Source: Nepenthes gracilis (lineage: Eukaryota; Streptophyta; Magnoliopsida; Caryophyllales; Nepenthaceae). Taken from it: a stretch of DNA of 64,000 nt. A program made the translations under genes and the position numbers. A model generated the notes under the pieces. The model saw only the letters and a program-made list of their open reading frames with translations, was not told where the DNA came from and did not search any database. The stretch is from NCBI GenBank assembly GCA_033239525.1, contig BSYO01000005.1, positions 24,906,519 through 24,970,518 on the forward strand, read 5' to 3'. This document shows, piece by piece, positions 1 through 12,150 of this stretch. How positions within the stretch are numbered: position 1 is the stretch's first letter; every line of letters begins with the position of its first letter.

Positions 1-1120
1 AGATCTTTCCAACACTTTTATCACATCAAGATCATGAGTTAGCTCCATTTATGGTTTCATGTCTCAAATTAGACCACAAAACTCAACACTAGGTATGCCA
101 ATGCATGTTAAGGATCACACATCCTAGCCACGAAAAAAAAAGTCAAAGTTGACAAGTAATGGATGGCCTAGTGCGTTACTACACGTAAGAAATAGGCTAA
201 TTCACCAGAGATAGTGAAAGAGCAAGATCTACACAACCTTACCTCTACACATTGTATGTGTAGAGGCTGCTTTCATGGTTTGAAACACGATGTACGCAGA
301 TAATACGAATTCATGATGCCATTACATATTATAGTATGAAACCCAGATTTCCATCAAAATAAGTCAAAACCAGCAAGATTCTTTCATCAAGGGAAAAACA
401 ACGAAAAATCACGAGAGAAATGAAAGAAATAAAAATACCAAACAAAATCAATATCCAAAATTAAAAATACTCCTTAAGTCAGCTCAATTTTCTGGGCTAC
501 GGAACAGCGTTGATTACACTAATTACCATAGCGATTATAACATCACAATACATAAACATTATTAATGATAAAAAAGAAGCCGGAAGTCCAACACACCTGA
601 TCACAAAGGGAGAGAGAGATGAAAGATCGGGTATTAGCCCTAGAAATGGGACATATATGTAAACTGAGAGAGAAATTTGTGAAAAAAACCCCGAAAATTC
701 TCGAATATCAAAACGTTAGTCATGAATATAATTTGAAGTCAATTTATAACACAAACATTATCATTGATCAAGAAGTGTGAAGTCGTCCAACGCACCTGCT
801 CAACGAGACAGAGTTGAAAGGTCAGAGATTAGCCCCGGAAATGACAGTTGGTGAAAGACGATGCAGAGAAAATAGTGGATGAAAAGCGGAAAATTCTCGA
901 ATATCGAATCACTTGTCACCGCAACTTATCTACAGTCTTCTAAGCAACATCGAGCTTGTTCGAGAATTCCATACGCCGTAAAAGGAAAATGAAATGAACA
1001 TCCGACTATCTCCCCTTTCCTTCCCTGTTCTTTTTCCGCGTTCGTACTTTTCGGGTTCTATTTTTCAAGTTATTTCCAAAAGAAAAATAGAAGTAGGCCC
1101 CCGGGTCAGAAGAGCTTTAT
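1..1120. other. Left edge: duplicated leader-like sequence, no ORF
   Basis: No open frame of note is seen. Two diverged copies of one segment occur at about 590-720 and 780-910. Both contain the order CCAAC-ACACCTG / CCAAC-GCACCTG, a GATTAGCCC-like core and then GAAAATTCTCGAATATC. Read on the minus strand, each copy has CAG followed by GTGTGTTGG or GTGCGTTGG, which fits a 5' splice donor. They could therefore be duplicated 5' non-coding exons of a minus-strand gene lying to the left of the window. This is inference. A GC-richer, pyrimidine-rich stretch at 990-1060 would be upstream of them. Confidence 0.3.
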
Positions 1121-2130
1121 TTTTTATTGAGATAAAAAATATTTTTTAAAAAAAAATTATTTTTTTTATAAAAATAGAAAAAAATTATTTTTTTAACTTT
1201 AATAATATATTTTAAAATAAATAGTTTTAATTTAATTATATTTAAAATATTAAAAATTAATTATTTTAAAATATTATATCGTAATTATTTATTTAAAAGT
1301 TAACTGTTAATATAAAGAGAACGAAATTTTTTTTATTTTTTTAGGAGATGAAATCTTCTAAATTATTCTGATTATTGTATAACAAAAGAATAATTCCTAT
1401 ATCGTATTAATTAGACATCACAATATTGTTGAGTTTACATAAGAATACCTAAATAAAAATGTCACTTACTATTCTAAGCACATAATTTTAATTCAATTTA
1501 TAACATTTTACATTGACTAAAAAATTGATAATTCAAGTTATATCCAAACTAAAGCAAAACTATTTTTTCCTCTAAAAAAACAAATTTCCAATAATATGAG
1601 TATAATTTCTATTGAATTAAGTCAATACAATTGAATAAATAAAAATTTAAATTTATAAGCTATTAGATATGTTACTTCCGAGAATTTGATTGTGGTACGG
1701 GTAAAAAAATTTATTCGTCGAATACTTAAAGCCTTCGGTCTCTGTACGCCTTCAATCAAAATCATGTGCAATCACAAAATAACAGTTAAATTATTGGCGA
1801 GACTCATTCTCTAATATATCATCCGATACTCAAATCAATATTTCTCTTAAATATTAAGAAAGAGAGAAGATATAAGAAGGTATATAAAGTTTTAGAAATT
1901 GCGCTCTTTAAGTGGCGTATTAAATTGAGAGAGAATGCGCTTTTAGCATCTTTATGTACTTTAGTTTGAAAGAACTTAAGTTGTCCTTTTTGGATGAAAA
2001 TGACTGATATTTATAGAAAGTAAGCGGCAGTTAACCATTAGAAAAATTGACGAACGATTAACCGCTATCTTTATTACAACAGCAGTTATAAGTAACATCC
2101 GACGTCGTCAGTTGAGGAACTGCCTAGGCC
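1121..2130. other. AT-rich spacer
   Basis: Very AT-rich DNA with runs of A and T (for example 1130-1200). No gene, RNA or recognisable transposon was found. Confidence 0.5.
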
Positions 2131-2134
2131 GTTA

Positions 2135-3342
2135 ATCTTGTTGGGGTCGGTCACTCCCTTGTTGGTGACACAATAAATGGAGATGTCATTTGAGATTACA
2201 TAGGATTTGTGTTGAATGCTGCAGTAGAAGGGCCGAGGATTGGCTGCAGCAAGGGGCCAAGGACTTCATGGAAATATGACCTGAGGACACGTGCGGGAAA
2301 TGGTCAGTCAACGAAGCAAAGGCGTGTAGGTTTTACGGTTGGCAAAATGGCCGGTCAACTTGTTGACCAGCAAGGAAGGCACTCCACGGACGTAGTGGAC
2401 TCCGCGAATTGAAGAAGGCAAAATGCTCGGTTTGCCAGATTGGAAGGATTTGGCAAAATGAAAGGTTGGTCATTTTGCTCAGAATGCCTATTTTGGACGG
2501 TTTGGTGCAAAATACTGTAATGACATTTTGCCCGGTATGACATTTTGACCGGTTTGCAGCACAAGTGGCGAAATTGGCTAAATGGCAGGATGGCCACTTA
2601 GCTAGTTTGGGCATTCTGCCCGGGATAAAAAATCGGCTGCCTGTGAGAGGACATGTAGGTATGCTTTTGCACGGTTTGGCGCATGTGGTAGGAATGCCAA
2701 TTTGGCATAAATGGATTTTCGGTATGAAAATTCCGGTTTGCTTTGATCTACATGGAATGCTGGTCAACAGGAGGTTGACTGACCAAGTGAAGAATCTAGT
2801 CAACACGATGGTTGGCCGGCTGGTTCTGTGCAGTAGAGTTGGCAAAGCTTTTGCTACACTGGCAAAGTTGTAGGGCACGCCTTCTGTGGAGTGTAGAGTA
2901 TGCGCCGTCTTACAAGGCATGCGTCTATAGGAAGCTCGAAAATTGGTGAAGGCACAAAAATGATAAGGACGGCTTGACAAATCATCTTGCTAGGTCAGTA
3001 GATGAAGATTTGGAGCCGGTTATTATAAATGCGCACCAAAGCTTCCGGGAAGTGTGTGTGAAAATACCAAGGGGTCAGGGTGATGGGCACCAAGGGCCGT
3101 GCTGGTGTGGGAGATGACACTAGGAGCACTGTGCGTCAGCCACTGTGTGCAAGGGGTGAAACAGAGGTTGTCATTTTACCAACACTTGTAAAATGCTTGA
3201 GTAGCGAACACCACAGTGAAAAGAATGGGAGAAGAAAAATAGAGAGATAAAAGAGAATGAGAGTTTCTTTACTCTTTGTAAAATTTTTCTTGTTGTTTGT
3301 TCTTCGGGGGCTTGTGTAGTTAGGATGGTTACTTATACCACT
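2135..3342 (+). repeat. Decayed LTR-like sequence with TATA box
   Basis: A GC-richer block compared with its flanks. It has a TATA-like TTATTATAAATGCG at about 3015-3030, and it is followed at about 3345 by TTGGTATCAAAGATAC, which resembles the TGGTATCAGAGC primer-binding site complementary to initiator Met-tRNA. That order (U3, TATA, R/U5, PBS) suggests a plus-strand LTR. The left half holds many copies of GGCAAAATG and its inverse, CATTTTGCC. Open frames of 215 aa (minus) and 102 aa (plus) inside have no recognisable domain and are likely by-products. No second LTR or target duplication was identified, so class and borders are uncertain. Confidence 0.35.
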
Positions 3343-3770
3343 TGTTGGTATCAAAGATACTATATCAGAGAGACTACAACCTGTCTCTAATACCACTTGT
3401 TGGCTCAAAAAAGGGGTAGCCCGACAAAATGCACAGAATCACACATGCACAGTGAAAGAAAGAGGAGGAAGAAGAATCACAGAACACCAGGTTTTTTGTG
3501 AAAACCCTTCATAAACCGAAGGAAAAAATTATCGAACACATAGTCCGCTAATAAATTTTACTATGTAAAATGATTAAACAAATCCAGTGATAGAATACAA
3601 GCAACCATCCTAACTATACAAGCCCTTGAAAAACAGACAGCAAATCTGACATCGACCATATCTATTGAAATGGGCTATGGAGGTGTTTTGGGTCGCTGAA
3701 CTCTACCTTTTGGCTCGAAGCTGTATTGGGCTGATTTCTTTGGGCCGTTGGGTATGATACTCATCAAGAT
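3309..3770. repeat. Short unclassified repeat with inverted ends
   Basis: A 24-bp sequence at 3309-3332 (GGGCTTGTGTAGTTAGGATG...) recurs in inverted orientation at 3601-3624 with one difference. ATACCACTTGTTGG also occurs twice, at about 3337 and 3391. The minus strand to the left of 3393 starts TGGTATTAGAGACAGG, another PBS-like sequence, so 3394-3626 may be a short LTR of a minus-strand element. The sequence TTGGGTATGATACTCATCA ends the block at about 3769. Confidence 0.3.
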
Positions 3771-4977
3771 ATGATCAAGATCATAAAAATATAAAAAAAT
3801 AATTCGACCATCAAACAAGATATAAAATATTTCAAATTTAGATCTCAATATTTATCCATGCACCAAGAAAGTCATTAAATATTTGTCAATCCAATACTAT
3901 AATTTATATTGGGTAAATCAAATTAAACATAAAAATTAATATTAAGATTAAGTTTGTGTTAAGGTACTACTCTATCTTACATATGTTATATTAGGGAAAG
4001 GTCTGATTTGAAACATAATGAATATAACCTCACTTTAACTAGATTATAAATTTTGAGTCTTATCCGAATCTAAATCCAAATCAAATTAAATACATAAAAA
4101 AAATCTAATTATTTACTATCATATTGAGTTTAAATTTTCATATTGTGTCTTCAGTTATATGTTTAATGCAATTTAGAATTTATATTAGTGAAAATTCATA
4201 ATTGATTGTCCCTGTTTAGTTATTTGCCAGGTTCTACCTTCTAAAAGTCAGGCAAAGCCCCATCAACTATTAGTGCCGATCACCAAGTGATTGTTTCATT
4301 TCTATGAAGTAGCTTTGTTTCTTGGCTCTATTGCTCAGTCATGCTCATCTGTTTCTTTTCTTTTCTTCTACTCTTGAATGGTATCGGCCTATAGGCTCGG
4401 CCTATGTTTTTTTCATAACTGACTTATATTTGTGGCTGATATAACTTTGTATAGATGCTTATTTTTTTAAGACGACTAAATGAGTTAAAAACTTTCATAG
4501 GGTTATTTTCGTGCTATTGTAGTATTGACCATCCTCGGGCTTTTGTCTTCTCACCTAAGGTGTCAAATTGGCTTCACTATTGCTTATGAATTGGTATAAA
4601 ATCTATCTAATTGTTGGTCTTTTCACCAATTTCTCTATAATCATGGTCTTGTAGTTGGTATTATCTTAGATGTCTATAGTATGATATAGTGATTAGTTTT
4701 TTATTTAATATTTTTCAGAGAAGCCTTTTACAACTACCGATAATAGGGATTGATCACATTTAAAAGTTTAACTACTTAATTACTACTCCATAATGAAGTA
4801 GCGGAGAATGATATTATGTTGTATAAGTATTTAATATTAAAACAACTATTGTATAGAGTACCAAAAAAATTTTGGTTTTATTTATTTGAATAAACACCTT
4901 ATATTTTGTAGGCATTTGTTAATTATTTTTTGTATTAGATATTCGATGATTAAGAAAACAGGTCAATTAAAGGATTC
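3771..4977. other. Intergenic, no gene seen
   Basis: AT-rich DNA with many stop codons in all frames. No conserved coding stretch, RNA gene or transposon end was recognised before the Harbinger element starts. Confidence 0.5.
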
Positions 4978-5110
4978 TTATGCTACATTTGGTTATTGAA
5001 ATGGAATAAGGTGGGAATAGAATAGTTATTCCCGGGGAATAGAATAGAATGTGAATAGAGTTGAAAATTATTATTTTCATATTTGGTTATTGGAATAAAA
5101 TAAGTTAGAA
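4978..5110. repeat. Harbinger left terminal inverted repeat and TSD
   Basis: TTA target copy at 4978-4980, then the terminal sequence with the TTTGGTT core. ATTTGGTTATTG is repeated within the end (4988 and about 5089), as often seen in subterminal regions of these elements. Confidence 0.65.
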
Positions 5111-5616
5111 ATTAGTATTCCAATATTTACTTTATAGAATTACATAAGAAATAAGATAAAAATTTATCGTAATGATTTTTTTACCCTTATTTAAGTAAAA
5201 AGGATATTATTTTGTCTTATATATATATTACTTGATTACGCGTGTGTGTATACAGATTGCTCTATGTGAATATTTTAATAATATTTCTACAACAAAGATG
5301 TTCCATATAGAATCTAACAAAATTTGGAATATGTAATCTAACAAAATATTCCCGGAATGGAATTCAATATAAAATATACACACTGAAATACAATTTGAAA
5401 CATAATCTGAAATATACACTTAATAAATAGATTGTTTAAACAAATCTAACAAAATATTCTCAGAATGAAATTCAACATAAAATATACATGCTGGAATACA
5501 ATCTGTAATATACATTTTAAAAACAGATTGTTTGAACAAATCTAACAAAAAATTACCAATAATGATTAAGATACCCACATATTTTACAGTATAAATTATC
5601 TGATAAAATTTAATCT

Positions 5617-6965
5617 TTATCCCGGTGAAAAATTAAGCAAGCTCGTCATAAATGTCGAATCACATATGCATTTTATATATATCACGTTCCTATCACTCGC
5701 AGGTAATTCATGAATTTTAGACAATATTGCATATAATTGCGCTGTCTTTTGCTCATGTGTGTTCGCTTCTAAACTTTTGCCAAATATTTTACTGAACTTG
5801 TTCATATTTTTTATCAATACATCAGCTGTTTGACTAATACAATTAGATAATGCTGTCACATTTACACTAGCCTTTCGTTTCCTTCCTTTAGACGTCTCTG
5901 ACGCAGGTAAAGTTGTCACATACGGTATACTTTGATAAGAAAAATTATTAGTGCCGAATAAATCTTCAATCCCTATTTTTTGAGTATTATTCACGCTTAA
6001 TTGTTTGTTATCTGGTTCATTAATTTGAAACTCCTCAAGGATGTCATTGGCAGCCTGTGCTTCTGCTTCTGTGATATGGTCTTTACATAAATTATTGATA
6101 AATTTTTAAAATATAAAAATGACTTCTTTCTACAAACAGCAACTCTTTTGTGGCATTGTGTTAATAAAATACATATTGGTTTAATTTTAAATAAAATATA
6201 ATACAACTTACATAGAATAATAACTCGATTGTGTACACATTAGCAAAATTTAAACGTAGCAGCAATGAATTGCATTTGAAAGCAATTTCAACAAATTTAA
6301 ATAATAACAACAGTTTCAATTTTAACCAATAAAATATGCAGTTTTGTACGCAGTACACTGCAATTAGAAGCAATTTTGTAAGCAGTTCTAGAAGCAGCTC
6401 AAATTATCTGTACACATATAGAATGGGCATTTTAATAACGAAATGGGTAGTTTATGTAGAATGCACTTTATGCAACAGAAATGTTTTAAACTACTACTTA
6501 AAGTAGTTTAATAGAATGGGAATTTTAATAACATAATTATCTGTACGTATTTCAGACATAATGGGCATTTTTTAAAGCAAAATATATGCTTCATTCTATA
6601 CATGCTGTTCAAATAATTATTTAATAGAATAAATTGTCAACACTAATCGATATATATGCATTTCATACATATTGTTCTGCAACAACCATTTTTCGTACAT
6701 CATCCCACCGAAATTCAAAAGTTTTTGTACCCCTTATCATGTCATATACGATACTTAAATCTCTTTTTAACGTCTTTATTTTAGATACAATGCGTGGAGT
6801 TGTCTTTAAATCTGAATTTGACAATTTTTGTTATAAAATTCTCTCTAACTCATGTAAATAACCCAACTTAAAACCATTGTCAAGATTGTGTACCAATATT
6901 ATGCAACTCGACCATACTAGTAACAAGAGTATCATCTTCATAAAACTCCCATCTTCTTTGGTATC
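5617..6965 (-). pseudogene. Harbinger ORF1: Myb/SANT-like DNA-binding protein remnant
   Basis: The plant PIF/Harbinger partner protein binds element ends and transposase. Reading leftward from about 6960, broken frames give the typical plant Myb/SANT-like block: ELHNIGTQS, GYLHELERIL, PRIVSKIKTLKRDLSIVYDM, FEFRWDDVRKM. A separate part at 5617-6085 (ITEAEAQAANDILEEF, then IGIEDLFG and a basic SKGRKRKAS) is the usual acidic/basic tail followed by a helical C-terminus; its longest intact stretch is 125 codons at 5617-5994. Stops interrupt the Myb block, and about 450 bp of non-coding AT-rich sequence (6110-6620) separate the parts, probably an intron or insertion. It is non-functional as it stands. 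Confidence 0.75.
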
Positions 6966-7119
6966 TTTATCACAATGTGACATATTTAATTACGTTAATC
7001 TGTTATAATTATAAATAAGTAGACATTAAAAAAGTTAGGCACCAAGTCAAGCGTATTCATCATTAATAATAGAATTAATGATATGGAATAATAAATATAT
7101 AATTGGCACTACTCAAAGC

Positions 7120-8275
7120 GAATATGTCAAATTTATCATTTAGTTATATCCCCTTTCGTTGAATGTAGCATTTGCCAAATTATTCCTAAATGCACTCCAA
7201 CCATCAGTAGGATCTAGTTGTGTTATCATATTCACATTTTTGTTAACGAATCCTCCTGATACATGTCATTGTATTTATTCTCAATAATATCATAATCCAT
7301 TTCATTTCTTATAAAATTATGTAGCAGACAACAAGTATGATAACTTAGTTGTGTGTTCTGATAAGATAAAATGATTGACTTCTAATGATCTCTCACCGCA
7401 TTTTCAACAATCCAAAACACTTTTAAATAACATTATGTGTAGCGGCATATTTCATATTGAAAAATTCATCGGCCGTTGTTGGCTGATTGCCTTGATACCA
7501 TTTATTTAAATGATATCTCTACCCCCTAAATGGTGCAAAAAATCGACTATAATTTGTATATCCTATATCAACTAAGTAGTAAGTACATATACGAAAGCAT
7601 GTAATATCATTACTTAAAATAAACTGATTGTAAAATATTATGATTGATTTGATGATCTAAGATATTACTGTTCGAAACTTTCAATCCATATCTTCTATTT
7701 AATTTATATTGTAAAATTTTAAAATTTTCTACAGATATTTCCCAATCAATGAGAACATTAATTGCATATCATTGGTACATATTCCTAACATGTTTATAGC
7801 TATTTTCCCTTACGAGTTCAATATCTAGATTAATTTACAATAGGTACTCTTATTTTTATATATGTTTTATTCAAAATGCCTATACAATCCTACAAATACA
7901 CATCAAATTAGAATGAATTATCTAGCACATTTACCACATAAATATAATAATAAATATATAAAATTATTATCATATTGAAAATTATTTTCATCGCTCGTCT
8001 GTGTAGTTCTTAGAAATGGGTTCCGACCATTTAAATAAGTGTATTTGCATACGTATTGTTACGGTTAACACATTATTAAATATTCTACTCACCATCTCAT
8101 CTGAACTCTGAAAATTATATGCATCCACCCTATTTTTTACATATTGTGCAAAAATGCGCAAGAACATTGCCACTTGCTCATCAATTAGCATGTGTTTTGA
8201 TGGACAAAATTTTCTAATATTTGTTAACATCTCACACAGTTTGAGAAACACAGATATACTCGTCCTCAACATATT
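7120..8275 (-). pseudogene. Harbinger transposase (DDE) remnant
   Basis: The N-terminal part is an open frame at 7988-8272. It shows the plant PIF signatures EQVAMFLRIFAQYVKNRV, SRIFNNVL and a C-terminal EPISKNYTDER. The C-terminal part, around 7440-7600, reads YYLVDIGYTN, FFAPFRG, RYHLNKWYQGNQPTTADEFF and NMKYAAT, typical of the last catalytic block. At about 7290-7340 CCLLHNFIRNEM follows, the usual tail. The stretch between 7620 and 7985 is badly eroded, and stops or frame changes occur in every block. No intact DDE triad can be read, so this is a dead transposase. Confidence 0.8.
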
Positions 8276-8519
8276 AATTCAAATGATATCTTTACCATGT
8301 ATGATTCGATTGATATATTCTCTTTTTTTATAAAAGTTAAATTTGTAAGATCTCATGATTATAAATTTTAACAGTTCAATAATTAAAATTACACTTAAAA
8401 TACATAAAAATTATCAAATAGTAACGCAAACTTCAATCCATTATATTATAACGATCACTATTTTGTTTTCTTCTCATTGGAGATATTGAAGCGTAATTGA
8501 TCCATAAATTATAATAACA

Positions 8520-9130
8520 AATCACAGTAAATGTAAATATAATGAATAGAGCCTTTTATTCAACAGTTCAACAAATACAACATATTTAATAAAATTAGAA
8601 ACATAGAAACGGCAAAATTTAGATGCAGGCAGCAGCAACATAATGTTTTTCAAATGAACTTTGTAGCTACATATACAACATATGCATATTTTTTTAGAAT
8701 GAATTGAAAATTTGGAACGAACTGAAAATCTGAAATATAAAAATAGCAAATACAAATTTTTATGTTAGAACACGTTTTCCAAAGTAGAAAGACAGAAATA
8801 GTAAAATTTAGATCCAGATACAACATATACAACATATGCAGCCATATATAATTTTTAGCATTCAAAGTATGGAATGAATTAGAAATCTATAAACGAATAT
8901 GAAAATTTAGAAACAAATATGTTGAAGAACTCAACATATGTAAACAGAGGCACTGAAAACAAAAATATAAATCTGGAAACGAATATACTGAAAGGTCTAA
9001 CGTATGTAAATAGAGGCATTGTAAAATCTAACAAAATATGGAGACGAATTAGGGCTAGAAACAAATTTTCAAACCGGAAACAAAAACATAAATAGAGGCA
9101 ATTGAAACGAACTAGGGTTTTGCACAACCC
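8520..9130. repeat. Subterminal repeats of the Harbinger element
   Basis: Diverged direct repeats in the long region 5' of the transposase: AGCAAAATTTAGAT-like units with ACAACATATGCA (about 8600-8690 and 8800-8845) and CGAATAT-(A)CTGAA-CATATGTAAA-AGAGGCA units (about 8918-8960 and 8977-9020). They lie where transposase or Myb binding arrays are often found; that role is inference. Short minus-strand open frames here show no domain. Confidence 0.4.
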
Positions 9131-9489
9131 AGAAAATCAAAACCCACAAATCAAAATCGGGTTTTACACATCCTAAATATAAATTTATTGAGAAATTTCT
9201 CATAAATGTGTAACAACAGACAATGAAATTGAACTAGGGTTTGGTGCAAAAAAGAGTTTTTTCCTAGATAGAAGTCAAATTCTCAAATTATAAAAAATTT
9301 CTTACTTTTTGCAAATTCCTTGAGAATGGTGAAAGCAGAATGAGAGAATGCAATAAAAAAGAATGGTGAAAGTAGTGAGGGGGAGCGATAGAAGCAACGA
9401 GAGAGAACAGTGGAAGTAGTGAGGGAGGGAGCGTCGAGAGAGAACAAGGCAAAACAAAAGCAAAAGGTGCAAATAATTAAGGACATTTT

Positions 9490-9710
9490 TGGGATATTAT
9501 AAATTTGGTGCAGGAATAGTTATTCTCAATTATTCAAAAATAATTAATACCAATAGAAATATAGTAGTATTTATTTTCAAAATTTTAAAAATAAATATTC
9601 TTTAAAAATATTTATTTCTTATCAAAATATAACCAAATAGAGAAATAAATATTCTCAGTGAAATAAGGTGATAATAGAAATTCTATTCCTATCAACCAAA
9701 CGTCACTTTA
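9490..9710. repeat. Harbinger right terminal inverted repeat and TSD
   Basis: Right end with the ACCAAACGTCACT terminus at 9695-9707 and TTA target copy at 9708-9710. AATAGTTATTC at about 9515 matches AATAGTTATTCCC at about 5020 in the left end as a subterminal inverted or direct pair. Confidence 0.6.
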
Positions 9711-11404
9711 AATTTTAATAAAGACTCAAGCTGGATGTATGCCAATACCATGCACGAGCACAATTTATTCAAAATACTCATACTTGATAAATATCTAATC
9801 TATACATGAGCGCAATTTGTCTAAAATATTCATAATGATCATTTTATTTTGTGCATGAACGCATTTGGTATAGAGCACACGCACCCGATGGGAGCATGTG
9901 GGGCGTACATTGGTGCCCTACTAAAGGCTTTACATCTGATATGCACTTGTATAATATATGAATGTTGTAATACTACTTATTCTCAAGCACGTGTTTCTTG
10001 ACCTATTGTCAATGCATTACATAAACACCTCTCTTCCTCTAAACCTATATGTATAGAGAATGAGTTACAAACCTTGTGATTATTATTATCTAAGAAGAGA
10101 TCAATTACAATAGAAAACCTAATTTTTTCTAATATTGAGATCAAATTATAAAATTTTCTCACCCAATAATTTTTATAATTGTTTAAACACCTATTTCAGA
10201 ATGTTTTGTGCATTGATGGCATGCACAATAAAATTTAGTAATATATGAAAATTCATTAACAAGTGAAGTAATATTAATAAAAAGATCAAAATTATTCAAT
10301 TATGTTAATGCAAGTAAATTCAAAAAATTTTTAATAGAGGGTTATGAGTCAAAAGTAAATTGATAATTATTTTACTATATCTGTACCATTTGAATTATAA
10401 ATTAATTTTTATATTCCCTTACTTTCATTGATTAGATAAATTTAATAGATATTACTTAAAAGTCAATTAGTTTTTGAGATTTTTTTTGTCACTAAAATCA
10501 TGTATTAATACTTTCTCTTATATTATCTTTGATTTATTTTGCTAATAAATGTTTAATTAAAAATCAATTTATATTTACATTTTAAAAAGACTATAAAATA
10601 TATTTTATGTTTTCACTTTTTATTCAGAACTCAAACAAAATATATACAGAGTTTTCCTAAGTCTTCCAACATTCATTACAAAGTAAACCTAACCCAACTT
10701 GTTAAAATGATTGTTAGAGATAAATTGATCCCATTCAAAATTATTGGTGCTTATACAAAAGATAATTACACCTTAATTGAGTTATTAATTTGAAAACAAA
10801 TGAGTAAATGAGATAGATAAAAAAATTTTCACTCTTTAAAATAATTGACACCAGTCATATTAAAATTTAATTATATATACCTTAAAATTTTGATTTTGAT
10901 GTCAGGCAAGCAAAAAAATTTTAATTTATTATAAAATAAAATTTAGAATAATATATATGAATTATAAATCATGAATATACTTTTAGCTAAAAATAGTAAA
11001 TTAGATAGACATAAATTCTACACCTTAAAAAGGAACTAAATATATAGTTTGATTAACTTTTATAAACACTATTCTAATTTTTATTTGTAATGAATGTAAG
11101 TTTTTTTCATAGAAGGGTTTTGATGAGTTGTAAAAATAGTATTATTTATATTATTCTAATATTGAAAAAAGATGTTTCGTCTCAAATTATACAATAATGT
11201 TTTGATTCCATACAATAATAGTAAAATTAATAAAAATAAATAAATATTCAATACATGTAATGAATATTTATTTCTAGATGTCAATAATAATAATAAATAT
11301 AAAATATATATATAATAATAAGTAATAATAAAAAGACACAATTTTCTGGTGACGAAAAAAAAACTTGATACCACGGTAATTGAGAAAAACCATTCGGACT
11401 TCAA
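9711..11404. other. AT-rich intergenic DNA
   Basis: No gene seen. A slightly GC-richer stretch at 9830-9920 carries the motif style GCATGAACGC...GGTGCC that recurs elsewhere in the window. The rest is very AT-rich with simple AATAATAAT tracts at 11280-11340. Confidence 0.5.
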
Positions 11405-12145
11405 TGGCCAGGGAAGAAATGCACTATGAAAATCAATTTACAGATCGGTTAGTAACGACGGGTTAATTTAGCCGACTTATTCCCATCTTGTGATCCCTAC
11501 CAAGGAACTCCTTAGATTTACCCGCAACAGCGAAACCGGACACCTTTCGATTTTCATATCAATCTTTCCTCTCGGACCGCTTGAAATAACATATACGACC
11601 GGATCCCCTTCTTTAACGTACCGACGTCACCAACGAAAGTAGAAAGGTAAAAATAATGGATTAGTAAAAAGAAGGTGTTGAGAAAATTTATTAGTACATA
11701 AAGCACAATGATAAACGATCGATTTTTTCAATTGAAGCGAGATTGAAGAAGTAAAAGCTAAATGTTTCTCAAGAAGAGGCGTTCCAAAATACTCAATCAA
11801 AAGTTAGGGCAAAAGAATTAAGGTGCATACATATAGAGAGCTCGAAAAACAGTTTTAAAAAATTTACCCGTTGTCGTGGCACTCGAGCAAGAGGGAGGCG
11901 AGCAGTGAGCGGGGTGTTTTGGGATTTTGCACTTAAGCTCGTGGTGAGCTCACAATGAGCGCAAGGTTTCGAAATTTTGGACACGAGCGGGTGGAGAGCG
12001 CAAGGCTTCAAGATCTTGGGCTCGAGCGGATGAAGAGCTCACGTCAGGCGCGATATTCATAGAAGCCGAAACGGACAGTTACGAAAATATATTGATACAA
12101 CACTCCGACGAAATATAACCCAATATCGACATAAGATTACATAAG
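11405..12145 (-). repeat. LTR-like remnant with GCGC-rich module
   Basis: GC-richer than both flanks. The section 11870-12050 contains several copies of a loosely conserved CTCGAGC / GAGCGCAAGG / GTGAGC pattern. On the minus strand it reads as GCGCCTGACGTGAGCTCTTC-like modules, the same theme as in the LTR-like elements at 42.4, 47.8, 58.7 and 62.1 kb. No paired LTR or target duplication could be set, and the right side is cut by the retrotransposon at 12151. Confidence 0.35.
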
Positions 12146-12150
12146 ATTAT

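Larger units (their letters stand above)
4981..9707 (-). mobile_element. PIF/Harbinger DNA transposon, decayed, 4.7 kb
   Basis: The element is bounded by a TTA target duplication at 4978-4980 and 9708-9710, the target typical of PIF/Harbinger elements. Its ends are imperfect inverted repeats: the left end reads TGCTACATTTGGTTATTG and the right end, on the minus strand, AGTGACGTTTGGTTGATAG. Similar GGAATAG-rich subterminal sequence follows on both sides. Inside, both PIF genes are present on the minus strand: transposase remains at 7120-8275 and a Myb/SANT-like partner at 5617-6965. Both carry many stops, so the element cannot move by itself. Left of the Myb gene (5200-5600) and right of the transposase (8500-9480) is AT-rich non-coding DNA. 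Confidence 0.8.

Noticed and set aside
2333..2980. 215-codon minus-strand frame
   Set aside because: Lies in a GC-richer LTR-like block, shows no domain, and is opposed by another open frame; most likely a by-product of repeated words.
8522..9127. Minus-strand hydrophobic frames as small membrane proteins
   Set aside because: They sit in AT-rich subterminal repeats of the Harbinger element; Phe/Tyr/Leu richness follows base composition.
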